From Pararobbsia silviterrae (GTDB taxonomy: Bacteria > Pseudomonadota > Gammaproteobacteria > Burkholderiales > Burkholderiaceae): DNA of 64,000 bases. The notes under the pieces are model-generated. The model was not told the DNA's origin. It saw only the letters and a list, made by a program, of their open reading frames with translations, and did not search any database. The stretch spans positions 124,001 through 188,000 of the forward strand of contig NZ_RBZU01000003.1 of the NCBI RefSeq assembly GCF_003628125.1. Reading direction: 5' to 3'. Numbering within the stretch: the stretch's first letter is position 1; every line of letters begins with the position of its first letter. Position numbers and translations under genes: made by a program. Below, one piece after another: positions 50,543 to 62,084 of this stretch.

Positions 50543-51466
50543 ATGAGCATCGTCAACCTCGCCGCCTACAAATTCGTCTCGATCGCCTCGACCGCCGACT
50601 GGCGCGCCCCGCTGCGCGAACGGTGCGAAGCGTTGGGGCTGCGCGGCACGATCCTGCTCGCGCCCGAAGGCATCAATCTGTTTCTCGCGGGCCCGGCCGA
50701 GGCGACCGACGCGTTTCTCGCCTACCTGCGTGGCGACGCGCTGTTCGAGGGCAAGTTCGCCGATCTCGAGGTCAAGGTCAGCCACTCCGACAAACAGCCG
50801 TTCCGTCGCATGCTCGTCAAGCTCAAGAACGAAATCATCACGATGCACTCGCCGTCGATCCGGCCCGAAGCCGGCCGCGCGCCCGCGGTCGACGCGCGCA
50901 CGCTCAAGCGCTGGCTCGACGACGGCGTCGACGATGCGGGCCGGCCGGTCGTCATGCTCGATACGCGCAACGCGTTCGAAGTCGACGTCGGCACGTTCGA
51001 TCGCGCGCTCGACTACCGGATCGGCAAATTCAGCGAGTTTCCGCAAGTCGTCGCCGACAACCGCGCGGACTTCGAGGGCAAGACCGTCGTGTCGTTCTGC
51101 ACGGGCGGCATCCGCTGCGAGAAGGCCGCGATCCATATGGAAAACGTCGGCATCGATCACGTCTACCAGCTCGAAGGCGGCATTCTCAAGTACTTCGAGG
51201 AAGTCGGCGGCGCGCATTACACGGGCGACTGTTTCGTCTTCGACTACCGGACCGCGCTGACGCCGACGCTCGAACCCGCGGCCACGGTCCAGTGCTTCGC
51301 GTGCCGCGCGGTCGTCGACGTCGCGGCGCAGCAGACGTCCGAATACAAGGCCGGCGAATATTGCCCCGCGTGCTACTCGGCGCAGCGCGAAGCGATCGAT
51401 ACGCGCAACGCGCGCTCCAGCCGATCGGGCGCGATCCGCGCGGCGGGCGAGACGGCGCACTCGTGA
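50543..51466 (+). CDS. trhO: tRNA uridine-34 hydroxylase TrhO (rhodanese-domain protein)
   Basis: TrhO (YceA) hydroxylates U34 of some tRNAs with oxygen, the first step towards 5-carboxymethoxyuridine. The 307-residue protein has an N-terminal acylphosphatase-like part ([18 protein letters not shown]), a central rhodanese domain with the loop [17 protein letters not shown] (Cys at about 186), and a C-terminal Zn-ribbon-like CFACRAVVD...CPACYSAQ. It is divergent from dnaE. gluQ follows; its possible GTG start overlaps the trhO stop. Confidence 0.94.
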   Translation: MSIVNLAAYKFVSIASTADWRAPLRERCEALGLRGTILLAPEGINLFLAGPAEATDAFLAYLRGDALFEGKFADLEVKVSHSDKQPFRRMLVKLKNEIITMHSPSIRPEAGRAPAVDARTLKRWLDDGVDDAGRPVVMLDTRNAFEVDVGTFDRALDYRIGKFSEFPQVVADNRADFEGKTVVSFCTGGIRCEKAAIHMENVGIDHVYQLEGGILKYFEEVGGAHYTGDCFVFDYRTALTPTLEPAATVQCFACRAVVDVAAQQTSEYKAGEYCPACYSAQREAIDTRNARSSRSGAIRAAGETAHS

Positions 51467-51564
51467 CCGCGCCGGCCGGCACGGCGCCGCCAACTCGTCC
51501 ACGCTCGCCCCCCCGGCCACGCCAGCATCGATGGCTGAACCCACCCGCCACGGCACCCGCCGGC

Positions 51565-52479
51565 ATGACATCGGCTACCGCACCCTACTGCGGCCGTTTC
51601 GCGCCCTCGCCGACGGGCCCTCTGCACGCGGGCTCGCTCGCAAGCGCCTTGGCGAGTTATCTCGATGCGCGCGCCCATGACGGCCGCTGGCTGATCCGGA
51701 TCGAAGACATCGACGGCCCGCGGACCGTGCCCGGCGCCGCGCAGAGCCAGCTCCGCACGCTCGAACGCGTCGGCATGCACGCGGACGCACCGCCCGTCTG
51801 GCAGACCCGACGAACCGACGCCTATGCGGCCGCGCTCGACGCGCTGACCGCGAACGGACACGTCTACCCATGCGGCTGCACACGCAAGGAAATCGCCGAT
51901 TCGCTCACCCATCTCCGTGAACGCCATCGGACGCTGACGTATCCGGGCACCTGCCGCGACGGCCTGCACGGCAAACCCGCGCGCGCCTGGCGCTTGCGGG
52001 TGCCCGACGGCGAGGCCGCGCGCATGCGCTTCGAAGACCGCTGGCAAGGTCCGCAGCACCAGGATCTCGCGACCGAGGTCGGCGATTTCGTGCTCAAGCG
52101 CGCCGATGGACAATGGGCGTACCAGCTCGCTGTCGTCGTCGACGATGCGGCGTCGGCTGTCACCGATATCGTGCGCGGCGCCGATCTGCTCGATTCGACC
52201 GCGCGCCAGATCTATCTCCAGCAGTGCCTCGGACTGCCGGTCCCGCGGTATCTGCACGTCCCGGTCGTGATCGACGCGCACGGCGAGAAGCTCAGCAAGC
52301 AGACGCTCGCGCAGGCCGTCGACGACGAACGCCCGCTCGAAGCGCTCGCGCGCGCGGCGCGGCATCTCGGCCTGCAAGAGGCCGCGACGGCGCACTCATT
52401 GACACGGTTTTATGAAGTCGCGATCGCGCAATGGAAAGCGCGTTGGGTCGAGCGCGCGCAAGGCGGCGCATCGACATAG
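51565..52479 (+). CDS. gluQ: Glutamyl-Q tRNA(Asp) synthetase GluQ
   Basis: GluQRS attaches glutamate to queuosine in tRNA-Asp. The 304-residue protein is a GluRS catalytic-domain paralogue without the anticodon-binding part. It has [20 protein letters not shown] (HIGH-like HAGS), [10 protein letters not shown], the Zn site region [10 protein letters not shown] with CRD later, and [11 protein letters not shown] (KMSKS-like). The ATG at 51565 is used; a GTG at 51463 overlapping the trhO stop would add a Pro/Arg-rich leader. Both neighbours modify tRNA, which fits an operon. Confidence 0.94.
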   Translation: MTSATAPYCGRFAPSPTGPLHAGSLASALASYLDARAHDGRWLIRIEDIDGPRTVPGAAQSQLRTLERVGMHADAPPVWQTRRTDAYAAALDALTANGHVYPCGCTRKEIADSLTHLRERHRTLTYPGTCRDGLHGKPARAWRLRVPDGEAARMRFEDRWQGPQHQDLATEVGDFVLKRADGQWAYQLAVVVDDAASAVTDIVRGADLLDSTARQIYLQQCLGLPVPRYLHVPVVIDAHGEKLSKQTLAQAVDDERPLEALARAARHLGLQEAATAHSLTRFYEVAIAQWKARWVERAQGGAST

Positions 52480-52578
52480 CGCGGTGATGGGTAACGAGCG
52501 GACGAAGGGGCGATGCGCGCGGCAATCGGCGGCATCTGAACGAAGTCCGATCCCGCTCGACCGCGCGCCGGGCTGCGA

Positions 52579-54093
52579 TCAGTTACCGCTCGTCTTGCGC
52601 GGCAGTCCGCCGAGCAACGCGGCGACCTGCCGCTTGGGGCCCTTGCGCTCGGGTTCGGGCGCGGCCGCCTCGGGCGCCGTCGTGCTCGCCGATGGCTCAT
52701 AGGGCTTGTAGAAGATATCGTCGTGCACGATCGGCGCGGGCTGGAAGCGCGTGCGATCGGGACCGCGCCGGCGGCCATTGTCATCGTCGAAGCGCGTGCG
52801 CTCGCGACGCGCGCCGTGTTGTTCGCCCTCCTCACGGCGGCGCGGCGGGCGGTCGCGCTCTTCGCGCGGCGGCGCCGATTCGACGACGAGCGTGCCGCGT
52901 TCGAGCGGCCGCTTGATCAGCTTTTCGATGTCCGCGAGTTGCTTGCGCTCGTTCGGGCTGCACAGCGACAACGCATCGCCCGACGCGCCCGCGCGGCCCG
53001 TACGGCCGATCCGGTGCACATAGTCTTCGGCGTTGAACGGCAGATCGAAGTTGATGACCGCCGGGAGTTCGGCGATATCGAGGCCGCGCGCGGCGACATC
53101 GGTCGCAACGAGCGCTTCGATCTCGTTGCGCTTGAATGCGTCGAGCGCCTGCATGCGCTCGGACTGCGTGCGGTCGCCGTGAATCGCGGCCGCGACGATG
53201 CCCGCCTTCTCGATCTGACGCGCCAGACGGCTCGCGCCGATCTTGCTGTTGCAGAACACGATGACCTGCTTGAGGCCGCGCTCGCGGATCAATTGAACGA
53301 CCGCACCCGTCTTGTCGCCTTCGTTGACCTCGTAGACGACTTGCGTCACGTTGGTCGCCGTCGAATTCCGAACCGCCGTTTCGATGGTTTGCGGATCGCG
53401 CAGATAACTGCCCGCGAGCCGCTTGATCTCGTTCGAGAACGTCGCCGAGAACAGCAGCGTCTGGCGCGAGTCGGGCAGCAGGTTCAGGATGCGCTGAAGG
53501 TCCGGCAGGAAGCCCATGTCGAGCATGCGGTCGGCTTCGTCGAGCACGAGCATCTGGACCTGGCCGAGGTTTGCCGTCTTCTGCTGGACGTGATCGAGCA
53601 GGCGGCCCGGCGTCGCGATCAGGATTTCAACGCCGCGGCGCAATGCTTCGGACTGCGGATTCATGTCGACGCCGCCGAACACGACCGCGCTGCGCAGCGC
53701 CGTGTACTTGCCGTACGCGAACACGTTCGCGGCGACCTGGTCGGCGAGTTCGCGCGTCGGCGTGAGGATCAGCGCGCGGATCGGATGGCGCGCGGGCGAC
53801 GTGCTCGTGCTCGCGAGCGGCAGCAGACGCTGAAGAATCGGCAGCGAGAAGCTCGCCGTCTTGCCCGTGCCCGTCTGGGCCGCGCCCATCACGTCGCGCC
53901 CCGACAGGACGACGGGAATCGCCTGAGCCTGGATCGGCGTCGGCGTCGTATAGCCTTGCTCGGCGATCGCCTTGCGGATTTCAGGCGCGAGGCCGAACGC
54001 GTCGAACGACACGGCGGGGGCCGCGGCGGCGGCCGGTGCCGGCTGGCCGGACACATCGGAGGTGTCGGCCTGAGGGGCGGAATGATCGGACAT
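52579..54093 (-). CDS. rhlE: DEAD-box RNA helicase RhlE
   Basis: A 504-residue ATP-dependent RNA helicase. Visible motifs in order: FGLAPEIRKAIAEQGYTTPT (Q motif), AQTGTGKT (I), PTRELADQ (Ia), VLDEADRMLDMGF (II), LLFSATF (III), then ATDVAARGLDI (V) and HRIGRTGRAG (VI). The C-terminal 110 residues are a charged Arg/Glu-rich tail (RRREEGEQHGARRERTRFDD) typical of RhlE for RNA binding. The ATG at 54093 is supported by similarity. It is convergent with gluQ. Confidence 0.95.
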   Translation of the reverse strand: MSDHSAPQADTSDVSGQPAPAAAAAPAVSFDAFGLAPEIRKAIAEQGYTTPTPIQAQAIPVVLSGRDVMGAAQTGTGKTASFSLPILQRLLPLASTSTSPARHPIRALILTPTRELADQVAANVFAYGKYTALRSAVVFGGVDMNPQSEALRRGVEILIATPGRLLDHVQQKTANLGQVQMLVLDEADRMLDMGFLPDLQRILNLLPDSRQTLLFSATFSNEIKRLAGSYLRDPQTIETAVRNSTATNVTQVVYEVNEGDKTGAVVQLIRERGLKQVIVFCNSKIGASRLARQIEKAGIVAAAIHGDRTQSERMQALDAFKRNEIEALVATDVAARGLDIAELPAVINFDLPFNAEDYVHRIGRTGRAGASGDALSLCSPNERKQLADIEKLIKRPLERGTLVVESAPPREERDRPPRRREEGEQHGARRERTRFDDDNGRRRGPDRTRFQPAPIVHDDIFYKPYEPSASTTAPEAAAPEPERKGPKRQVAALLGGLPRKTSGN

Positions 54094-54441
54094 AGGTATC
54101 TTCGAAGGCCGGGCGCGCTGAGGCACGCATATCGCTGGGGCACGCATAACGCACCGCGCACAACTTGGCAACCCGTGATTGTAACACTCGCGTGCGATTC
54201 GTCCCGATTGCGGGCCGGATCGCTCTGCGCGCGCCTGACCGCGCCGCTTTCGATCTCAGGTATAGAAGGTTTTCGTGACGCAAAAAAGTAGGCGGCCCGT
54301 CACGGCCGAGCACGCCGCCATGCGCCGCCGTGCGTCAAGCGCCTCGACATGTGACAGCGGTCCGCCGGCCGCTCGGATCGCCGGCCGCTCGAATCGCGCG
54401 CGCTTTGCCCACGCCGACGTGCGCACGCGACATGCCCGCTC
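54094..54441 (-). other. Region upstream of rhlE
   Basis: About 350 nt between the MliC-like gene and rhlE. A TACAAT on the minus strand at 54178-54183 could be the rhlE -10 box, with no clear -35. No gene is seen. Confidence 0.4.
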
Positions 54442-55047
54442 CTAACGCGTGATCGCCTTGCAATCCTTCGCCACGGCGGGACCGTTTTCGCCCTGCGTGA
54501 GATCGTAGAGATTGCCGTCGTTGCCCTTGGTCCACCAGATGTACTTGTCGGCCGCATAGCGCGCGCCCGAGCCCGAGAGGACGTTGACGAACACGAGGTG
54601 CCGCCCGTCGAGACGGATGATCGCGAAACTCTGCTGATTGTCGGTGTTCAAGTACGCGACGCCGAGTTCGCGGCCGCCTTCGCATTGATACGTGACGACG
54701 CTGCGCGAGACGACCTTGAGCTGCGGAAACGTCAGCGACACCCGCTTGCCGCCGGGCGGCGGCGCGACCGGCACGTCAGCCACGGGCACCGGCACGACCG
54801 CGGACGGCTCGGCAGATGCATCCGTCGCGGCGAGCCGCATCGGCGCGACGACGCGCGTCGGCGCATCGTTTGAATCGATCCGCGCGGCGGTTGGGGTCGT
54901 GTCGGGCACGGCCGTCTCGAGCGTCGGCGCGGCGAGAACGGGCGCGAGCGCTGTCGCGAACGCCGGGCTCACGACACCGACCGATGCCGCGCTCGCCACG
55001 ATTCGCAACCCGCGCGCATACGTCTTCAAAACAGCTCGAAACGGCAT
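54442..55047 (-). CDS. MliC-family lysozyme-inhibitor-domain protein
   Basis: A 201-residue exported protein. The N-terminus (MPFRAVLKTYARGLRIVASA onward) is a signal peptide without a lipobox Cys. A low-complexity Pro/Val/Ala linker follows. The C-terminal domain (about 110-201) has VTYQCEGGRELGVAYLNTD and SGARYAADKYIWWTKGNDGN, the MliC/PliC signature with the Ser and Lys loop that enters the lysozyme active site. It would be periplasmic and soluble, unlike the lipoprotein MliC. The closing Cys in AKDCKAITR likely pairs with the YQC Cys. Confidence 0.85.
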   Translation of the reverse strand: MPFRAVLKTYARGLRIVASAASVGVVSPAFATALAPVLAAPTLETAVPDTTPTAARIDSNDAPTRVVAPMRLAATDASAEPSAVVPVPVADVPVAPPPGGKRVSLTFPQLKVVSRSVVTYQCEGGRELGVAYLNTDNQQSFAIIRLDGRHLVFVNVLSGSGARYAADKYIWWTKGNDGNLYDLTQGENGPAVAKDCKAITR

Positions 55048-55141
55048 AGCCTTGCTCCTTGAACGATGAGGCGGACGCGAACGTCGGTGCTGGCGGGTCC
55101 GCGTCGAGCCGGCAAGCACGGCAACCCCGTCATGGCGATCT

Positions 55142-55235
55142 GCCTCGTCAGGCCTCATCTGGCCTCGTCAGGTTGATCCTGGCCGGCGGCGGCCCAAGCG
55201 GACCGAGCCCAGCCGAGCCCAACCGGTCCGAGCCC
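55142..55235. repeat. Imperfect 10-bp repeats between mliC-like gene and purT
   Basis: Three GCCTCGTCAG-like units at 55142-55171, then a second family of CCGAGCCCAG-like units at 55203-55235, some reaching the purT stop region. Confidence 0.6.
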
Positions 55236-55245
55236 AGTCGAGCCA

Positions 55246-56463
55246 TCAGGCCTCGCCCGGCACCGGACGCACACGCGAGGCCGCCGTGCGCGCATTCTCG
55301 CGCGCGGCGTCGATCGTTGTCGCGGCGGCGACGGCGACGCCCATGCGTCGCTTGACGAAACTCTCGGGCTTGCCGAACAGCCGCAGATCCGAACGCGGCA
55401 CCGCGAGCGCCTCGGCCACGCCTTCGAACGCGATGCCCCGCGCTTCGAGCCCGCCGTAGATGACCGCCGATGCGCCCGTGTCGCGCAGCGTGGTGTCGAC
55501 GGGCAGGCCGAGGATCGCGCGCGCATGCAGTTCGAACTCGGACTGGCCTTGCGTGATCAGCGTCACGAGACCCGTATCGTGCGGACGCGGGCTCACTTCC
55601 GAGAACCAGACCGCGTCGCCCTTGACGAACAGCTCGACGCCGAAAATGCCGCGTCCGCCGAGCGCCGCCGTGACCTTGCCCGCGACATCGCGCGCGCGTT
55701 CGAGCGCCAGCGCGCTCATCGGCTGAGGCTGCCACGACTCGACGTAGTCGCCCGCCTTCTGAAGATGGCCGATCGGTTCGCAATAGCGTGTCTCGATCTC
55801 GCCGCTCGCGCCGCGAGCGCGGACCGTCAGCAGCGTGATCTCGTAGTCGAAGTCGATAAAGCCCTCGACGATCACGCGACCGCCCTTCACGCGGCCGCCC
55901 GACATCGCGTAGTCCCATGCGGGACCGACGTCGGCCTCGCCGCGCAGCACCGACTGCCCCTTGCCCGACGACGACATGACGGGCTTCACGACGCACGGGA
56001 ATCCGATGCCGCCCGCGATCGCCGCGCGCAGCGATTCGAGCGAATCGGCAAACGCGTACGGCGACGTCGGCAAACCGAGTTCTTCGGCCGCGAGCCGGCG
56101 GATGCCTTCGCGATTCATCGTGAGCTGCGTCGCGCGCGCGGTCGGGATCACTTCGGCGATGCCCTCGCGCTCGATCTCGGCAAGCGTATCGGTCGCGATC
56201 GCCTCGATCTCGGGCACGACCAGATGCGGCCGTTCGCGTTCGATGATCTCGCGCAGCGCCTTGGGGTCCGTCATATCGATCACGAACGCGCGATGCGCGA
56301 CTTGATGCCCGGGCGCGTCGGCATAGCGATCGACGGCGATCGTCTCGACGCCCAGGCGCTGCAGCGCGATCAGCACTTCCTTGCCGAGTTCGCCGGCGCC
56401 GAGCAGCATCACGCGTGTGGCCGATGCGCTACCCGGCGTTCCGATTCTTGCCCCGATGGTCAT
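55246..56463 (-). CDS. purT: Formate-dependent phosphoribosylglycinamide formyltransferase PurT
   Basis: PurT uses formate and ATP to formylate GAR, an alternative to PurN in purine synthesis. The 405-residue ATP-grasp protein has [51 protein letters not shown] and the C-terminal [20 protein letters not shown], all of family type. It starts with an ATG at 56463. A long hexamer repeat array lies upstream of it. Confidence 0.96.
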   Translation of the reverse strand: MTIGARIGTPGSASATRVMLLGAGELGKEVLIALQRLGVETIAVDRYADAPGHQVAHRAFVIDMTDPKALREIIERERPHLVVPEIEAIATDTLAEIEREGIAEVIPTARATQLTMNREGIRRLAAEELGLPTSPYAFADSLESLRAAIAGGIGFPCVVKPVMSSSGKGQSVLRGEADVGPAWDYAMSGGRVKGGRVIVEGFIDFDYEITLLTVRARGASGEIETRYCEPIGHLQKAGDYVESWQPQPMSALALERARDVAGKVTAALGGRGIFGVELFVKGDAVWFSEVSPRPHDTGLVTLITQGQSEFELHARAILGLPVDTTLRDTGASAVIYGGLEARGIAFEGVAEALAVPRSDLRLFGKPESFVKRRMGVAVAAATTIDAARENARTAASRVRPVPGEA

Positions 56464-58562
<2,099 letters not shown>

Positions 58563-58677
58563 GACGCCGCGACGAGGGCTGAGCGCGCCGCGCATGCAGC
58601 GTCGGCAAGCCGCGACGATCGGCCATGGGTGGGTCGTGAATCGTTGGTCGTGAGTGGTCGGTCGTTGGTGATCGATC

Positions 58678-58800
58678 GCTCGGCGCTCGGCGCTCGGCGC
58701 TCGGCGCTCGGCGCTCGGCGCTCGGCGCTCGGCGCTCGGCGCTCGGCGCTCGGCGGGCAGCGGGCAGCGGGCAGCGGGCAGCGGGCAGCGGGCAGCGGGC
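58678..58800 (+). repeat. Heptamer arrays: GCTCGGC x11 then GGGCAGC x6
   Basis: GCTCGGC repeats exactly 11 times at 58678-58754 and is followed without a gap by GGGCAGC 6 times at 58755-58796 plus GGGC. The array ends 18 nt before a TATAAT. Heptamers are not in-frame units, and no gene is read through them. Confidence 0.96.
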
Positions 58801-58818
58801 CTATCGTGCGGCGTTTTC

Positions 58819-58824
58819 TATAAT
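58819..58824 (+). promoter_or_regulatory. Likely -10 box of the OPT gene, -35 region at the end of the repeat array
   Basis: A perfect TATAAT at 58819-58824, about 30 nt before the OPT ATG. A 16-18 nt spacer places the -35 position at the very end of the heptamer array (58795-58802), where no good -35 box is present. Confidence 0.5.
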
Positions 58825-58853
58825 CCGGGCGAACGTCTCTCTTGCGAAGTCAT

Positions 58854-61073
58854 ATGGCCTCTCATCCATCCCGCATTCCTGACTCGACGACGCTGCCCGA
58901 ACTCACGGTGCGCGGCATGGTGCTCGGCGCGCTGATCACGATCGTGTTCACTGCGTCGAACGTCTATCTGGGCCTCAAGGTCGGCCTGACCTTTTCGTCG
59001 TCGATCCCCGCCGCCGTGATCTCGATGGCCGTGCTGCGCGCGATGAACGCCGGCAATATTCTCGAAAACAATATGGTCCAGACGCAGGCCTCGGCGGCCG
59101 GCACGCTGTCGTCGATCATCTTCGTGATGCCGGGCCTGCTCATGATCGGCCACTGGCACGGCTTTCCATTCTGGCTCACGCTCGGCATCTGCGGCGCGGG
59201 CGGCATGCTCGGCGTGATGTTCACGATCCCGCTGCGCCGCGCGATGGTCGTCGACAGCACACTCCCCTATCCCGAGGGCGTCGCCGCCGCCGAAATCCTG
59301 CGGATCGGCAGCGCGCCGTCCGAAGCGCTTGAGGCGGTCGAGCCCGCGGATCCGCGCGCGTCGAATGGACCACGCGAGACAGCTTCTGCAACCACGTACA
59401 GAGCGACAACAGGCATGGATGCGGATGCCGGTGCCGGTCCAAATCCAAATCCAAATCCAAATCCAAATCCAAATCCAAATCCAAGCCCAAGCCCAAGCCC
59501 GAGTCATGATGCGCGAGACGATGCGGGTGCGCGCGAGATCGCGTTCGGCGGCATCGTCTCGGCCGTGTTCGCCTTTGCCACGAGCGGACTCAAGATCTTC
59601 GGCGAAAGCATCACGGCCTGGCTCCCCGTCGGATCGGCCGTATTCCGGCTCACGACCGGCTTCTCACTCGCGTTGATCGGCGCGGGCTACCTGATCGGCA
59701 TCGTCTCGGGACTCGCGATCCTGCTCGGCATCGTGCTGAGCTGGGGCGTCGCGGTGCCCATTCTGACGAGCGTCACGTCGAACGCCGATGCGCAACCGGT
59801 CGCGGCATTCGCGACCGGACTATGGGCCCACAAGGTTCGCTTCATCGGCGCGGGCACGATCGGCGTCGCTGCCGTCTGGACCTTGATCACGCTCGCGAAA
59901 CCCATGGTCGAAGGCGTCCGGACATCGTTCGCCGCGATCGGCCACGCGCGCAGCCAGGGCACGCGGACCGGCGCGACGCCCCGCACCGAAACCGATCTCG
60001 CGCCGCGCGCCATCATCGGGATCACGCTTGCGCTCGTCGCGGTCTGGCTCGTCACGTTCGCCGCGTTTCTCGCGCCCGCGCCGCTGCCAATGGGATCGAT
60101 CGCGCTGCTCGTGCTTTGCGGCGTGCTCTTCGCGGTCATCTTCGGCTTTCTTGTCGCCGCCGCCTGCGGATATATGGCCGGCCTCGTCGGATCGTCGACG
60201 AGCCCGATCTCGGGGATCGGCATCGTCGCCGTGATTCTGGTCTCGCTGCTGATCCTCGCGATGAGCCAGGCGACAGGGCTGCTGGTCACCGCCGAAGGCC
60301 GCGACCTCGCGATCGCGCTCGCCTTGTTCACGACGTCCGCCGTGATCGCCGTCGCGACGATCTCGAACGACAACCTTCAGGATCTCAAGACAGGCTGGCT
60401 TGTCGGTGCGACGCCGTGGCGCCAGCAGGTCGCCTTGCTGATCGGCTGCGTGGTCGGCGCGGCCGTCATTCCGCCCGTGTTGAATCTGCTTTACAACGCA
60501 TATGGATTTCCGGGCGCGCTGCCTCACGCGGGCATGGATCCCGCCCAGGCCCTCTCCGCACCGCAGGCGACCTTGATGACCGCGATCGCGACCGGCATCT
60601 TCACGCATGCGCTCGATTGGTCGATGCTCGGCATCGGCGTCGCGCTCGGCATCGCGCTGATCGCCGTCGATACCGTGCTTGCGCGCCGCGGCGGGGTCGC
60701 GCGGCTTCCGGTCATCGCGGTCGGGATCGGGATCTACCTGCCGCCGACGATCGGCTCGACGCTCGTGATCGGCGCAGCGCTCGGCTGGATCGTCGACCGG
60801 ACGCTGCGTGCGCGCGCACGCGCACGTCACGTCGACGAGACCGCGTTCGCCGAGCGTGCGAACCGGCGCGGCGTCCTCCTCGCGTCGGGGCTCATCGTCG
60901 GCGAAAGTCTGGTCGGCGTCGTGCTCGCGGCCGTCGTGGGCTTCACGGGACGCGACGCGCCGCTCGCGATCGTCAACGGCGCATTTGCTTCGACGTCGGA
61001 ATGGCTCGCGCTCGTCGTGTTTGTCGCGGTCTGCGTGATCGTCGCGCGACGCGTGCTGGCGGCCGCGCGATAG
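58854..61073 (+). CDS. OPT-family oligopeptide transporter with Pro-Asn/Pro-Ser repeat loop
   Basis: A 739-residue polytopic inner-membrane transporter of the OPT family. The start has PELTVRGMVLGALITIVFTA and NVYLGLKVGLTFSSSIPAAV, then NILENNMVQTQASAAGTLSS and LPYPEGVAAAEILRIGSAPS, all OPT signatures; the C-terminal half has further helices including GLVGSSTSPISGIGIVAVIL. Between residues about 160 and 215, a hydrophilic loop is enlarged and carries (Pro-Asn)7(Pro-Ser)4 coded by hexamers. Substrate may be oligopeptides or metal chelates (inference). A TTG at 58842 is an alternative start; neither has a good RBS. Confidence 0.92.
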   Translation: MASHPSRIPDSTTLPELTVRGMVLGALITIVFTASNVYLGLKVGLTFSSSIPAAVISMAVLRAMNAGNILENNMVQTQASAAGTLSSIIFVMPGLLMIGHWHGFPFWLTLGICGAGGMLGVMFTIPLRRAMVVDSTLPYPEGVAAAEILRIGSAPSEALEAVEPADPRASNGPRETASATTYRATTGMDADAGAGPNPNPNPNPNPNPNPSPSPSPSHDARDDAGAREIAFGGIVSAVFAFATSGLKIFGESITAWLPVGSAVFRLTTGFSLALIGAGYLIGIVSGLAILLGIVLSWGVAVPILTSVTSNADAQPVAAFATGLWAHKVRFIGAGTIGVAAVWTLITLAKPMVEGVRTSFAAIGHARSQGTRTGATPRTETDLAPRAIIGITLALVAVWLVTFAAFLAPAPLPMGSIALLVLCGVLFAVIFGFLVAAACGYMAGLVGSSTSPISGIGIVAVILVSLLILAMSQATGLLVTAEGRDLAIALALFTTSAVIAVATISNDNLQDLKTGWLVGATPWRQQVALLIGCVVGAAVIPPVLNLLYNAYGFPGALPHAGMDPAQALSAPQATLMTAIATGIFTHALDWSMLGIGVALGIALIAVDTVLARRGGVARLPVIAVGIGIYLPPTIGSTLVIGAALGWIVDRTLRARARARHVDETAFAERANRRGVLLASGLIVGESLVGVVLAAVVGFTGRDAPLAIVNGAFASTSEWLALVVFVAVCVIVARRVLAAAR
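59439..59504 (+). repeat. In-frame hexamer array inside the OPT gene
   Basis: CCAAAT x7 (59439-59480), CCAAGC x3 (59481-59498) and CCGAGT. Because the unit is 6 nt, gain or loss of units keeps the frame and only changes loop length. Confidence 0.96.
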
Positions 61074-61079
61074 GCGCCG

Positions 61080-62084
61080 TCAGCAGAAGTCGTTGACGGT
61101 CGGCAGTTCGCCGCGCGGCGCGATATCGACGTCGAGCAGCGTAATCGCCGCATACGACGACCACATGCCCTGCCAGCCCGAGCGCAGCGGCGCATTGGTG
61201 CGAACCGTCGACTGGTCGATCGGTCCGAGCACCTTGGCGCCGTAGCCGTTGTCGAGATAGCCGCCCGTGCGTTCGTAAATGCCCCGGCGCGTGCGTTCGG
61301 GCTTGACCGGCAATTCGCCGGTCTGAACGTAGCGATTGACGTTGACCGCGAACCGGTTGAAGTCGATCGCGCCGTCGATCCAGCTTTCGAGATCGGAGGT
61401 ATCGACAAGCGAATCCGTGACGTCCGAATACCGGACGCGCCCCAGATGCTCGTCGACGAAATAGCGCTGGTTCGGTTCGATCGGCACGGGTTGCGGCGGC
61501 ACGTGGTTCGGAAAACCGAGCACCTCGATCGCCGCGACGTTCATCTCGCCGATCGCCTCGAGCAGGGGCACCTGCTGGGTCATGTAGTCGCTGAGCAGTT
61601 CGGCCTGCTGTTCGGTCAGATCGTCGCCCGAGACGACGAGCTTGCCGGGGCTCACGCGTTGCGCGTAGACGATCGCCGTACGCAGCGTCCTGAGCTTCAG
61701 GCGGCGGACCGGCACGTTGATCCGGTATTGCGCGAGGCCGCGCGACAGCACGTCGGTCGCCGTCGAGGCGACCTGGACATTCTGGCGAAACCGGTTCTGA
61801 CCGCTGAACGCAGCACGCACCGACGCGTATTGGCGCGGGTTGAACGGTAGCGGGTCGCCGGGCTTGAACGCGTGAACCGGGCGACGCAGGAACGACGACC
61901 GCTTGTCGCGATTGGGTTCCTGGATCAGGACGGCGAGCTGCCCGCCATCCTTGCGCTCGACGGGTTTAGGCGGGGCCGCGCCGGGCAGTTGGCGTGTCTG
62001 CGGCCCTTGTGTTTCGCCGATGCCGCCGGCCAACACATCAAGCTGTCCGGAGCTGATCCCAGGACTGGTTACGGACAACGCCAT
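61080..62084 (-). CDS. Hypothetical 334-residue protein, unidentified
   Basis: I do not recognise this protein. It starts MALSVTSPGISSGQLDVLAG and ends PRGELPTVNDFC, with Cys as the last residue. The first 50 residues are Gly/Ser/Pro-rich and probably disordered. The middle has a charged helical stretch (VRRLKLRTLRTAIVYAQRVS, then LTEQQAELLSDYMTQQVPLL), and the C-terminal third is aromatic and beta-like (RRGIYERTGGYLDNGYG, GWQGMWSSYAAITLLDV). No signal peptide or membrane segment. Codon use is like its neighbours. A secreted effector is possible from the N-terminal style alone, but no hrp/PIP-type box (TTCG-N16-TTCG) was found. Confidence 0.72.
   Translation of the reverse strand: MALSVTSPGISSGQLDVLAGGIGETQGPQTRQLPGAAPPKPVERKDGGQLAVLIQEPNRDKRSSFLRRPVHAFKPGDPLPFNPRQYASVRAAFSGQNRFRQNVQVASTATDVLSRGLAQYRINVPVRRLKLRTLRTAIVYAQRVSPGKLVVSGDDLTEQQAELLSDYMTQQVPLLEAIGEMNVAAIEVLGFPNHVPPQPVPIEPNQRYFVDEHLGRVRYSDVTDSLVDTSDLESWIDGAIDFNRFAVNVNRYVQTGELPVKPERTRRGIYERTGGYLDNGYGAKVLGPIDQSTVRTNAPLRSGWQGMWSSYAAITLLDVDIAPRGELPTVNDFC

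Noticed and set aside
58678..58796. Possible CRISPR-like array
   Set aside because: Units are 7 nt with no spacers and no cas genes nearby.
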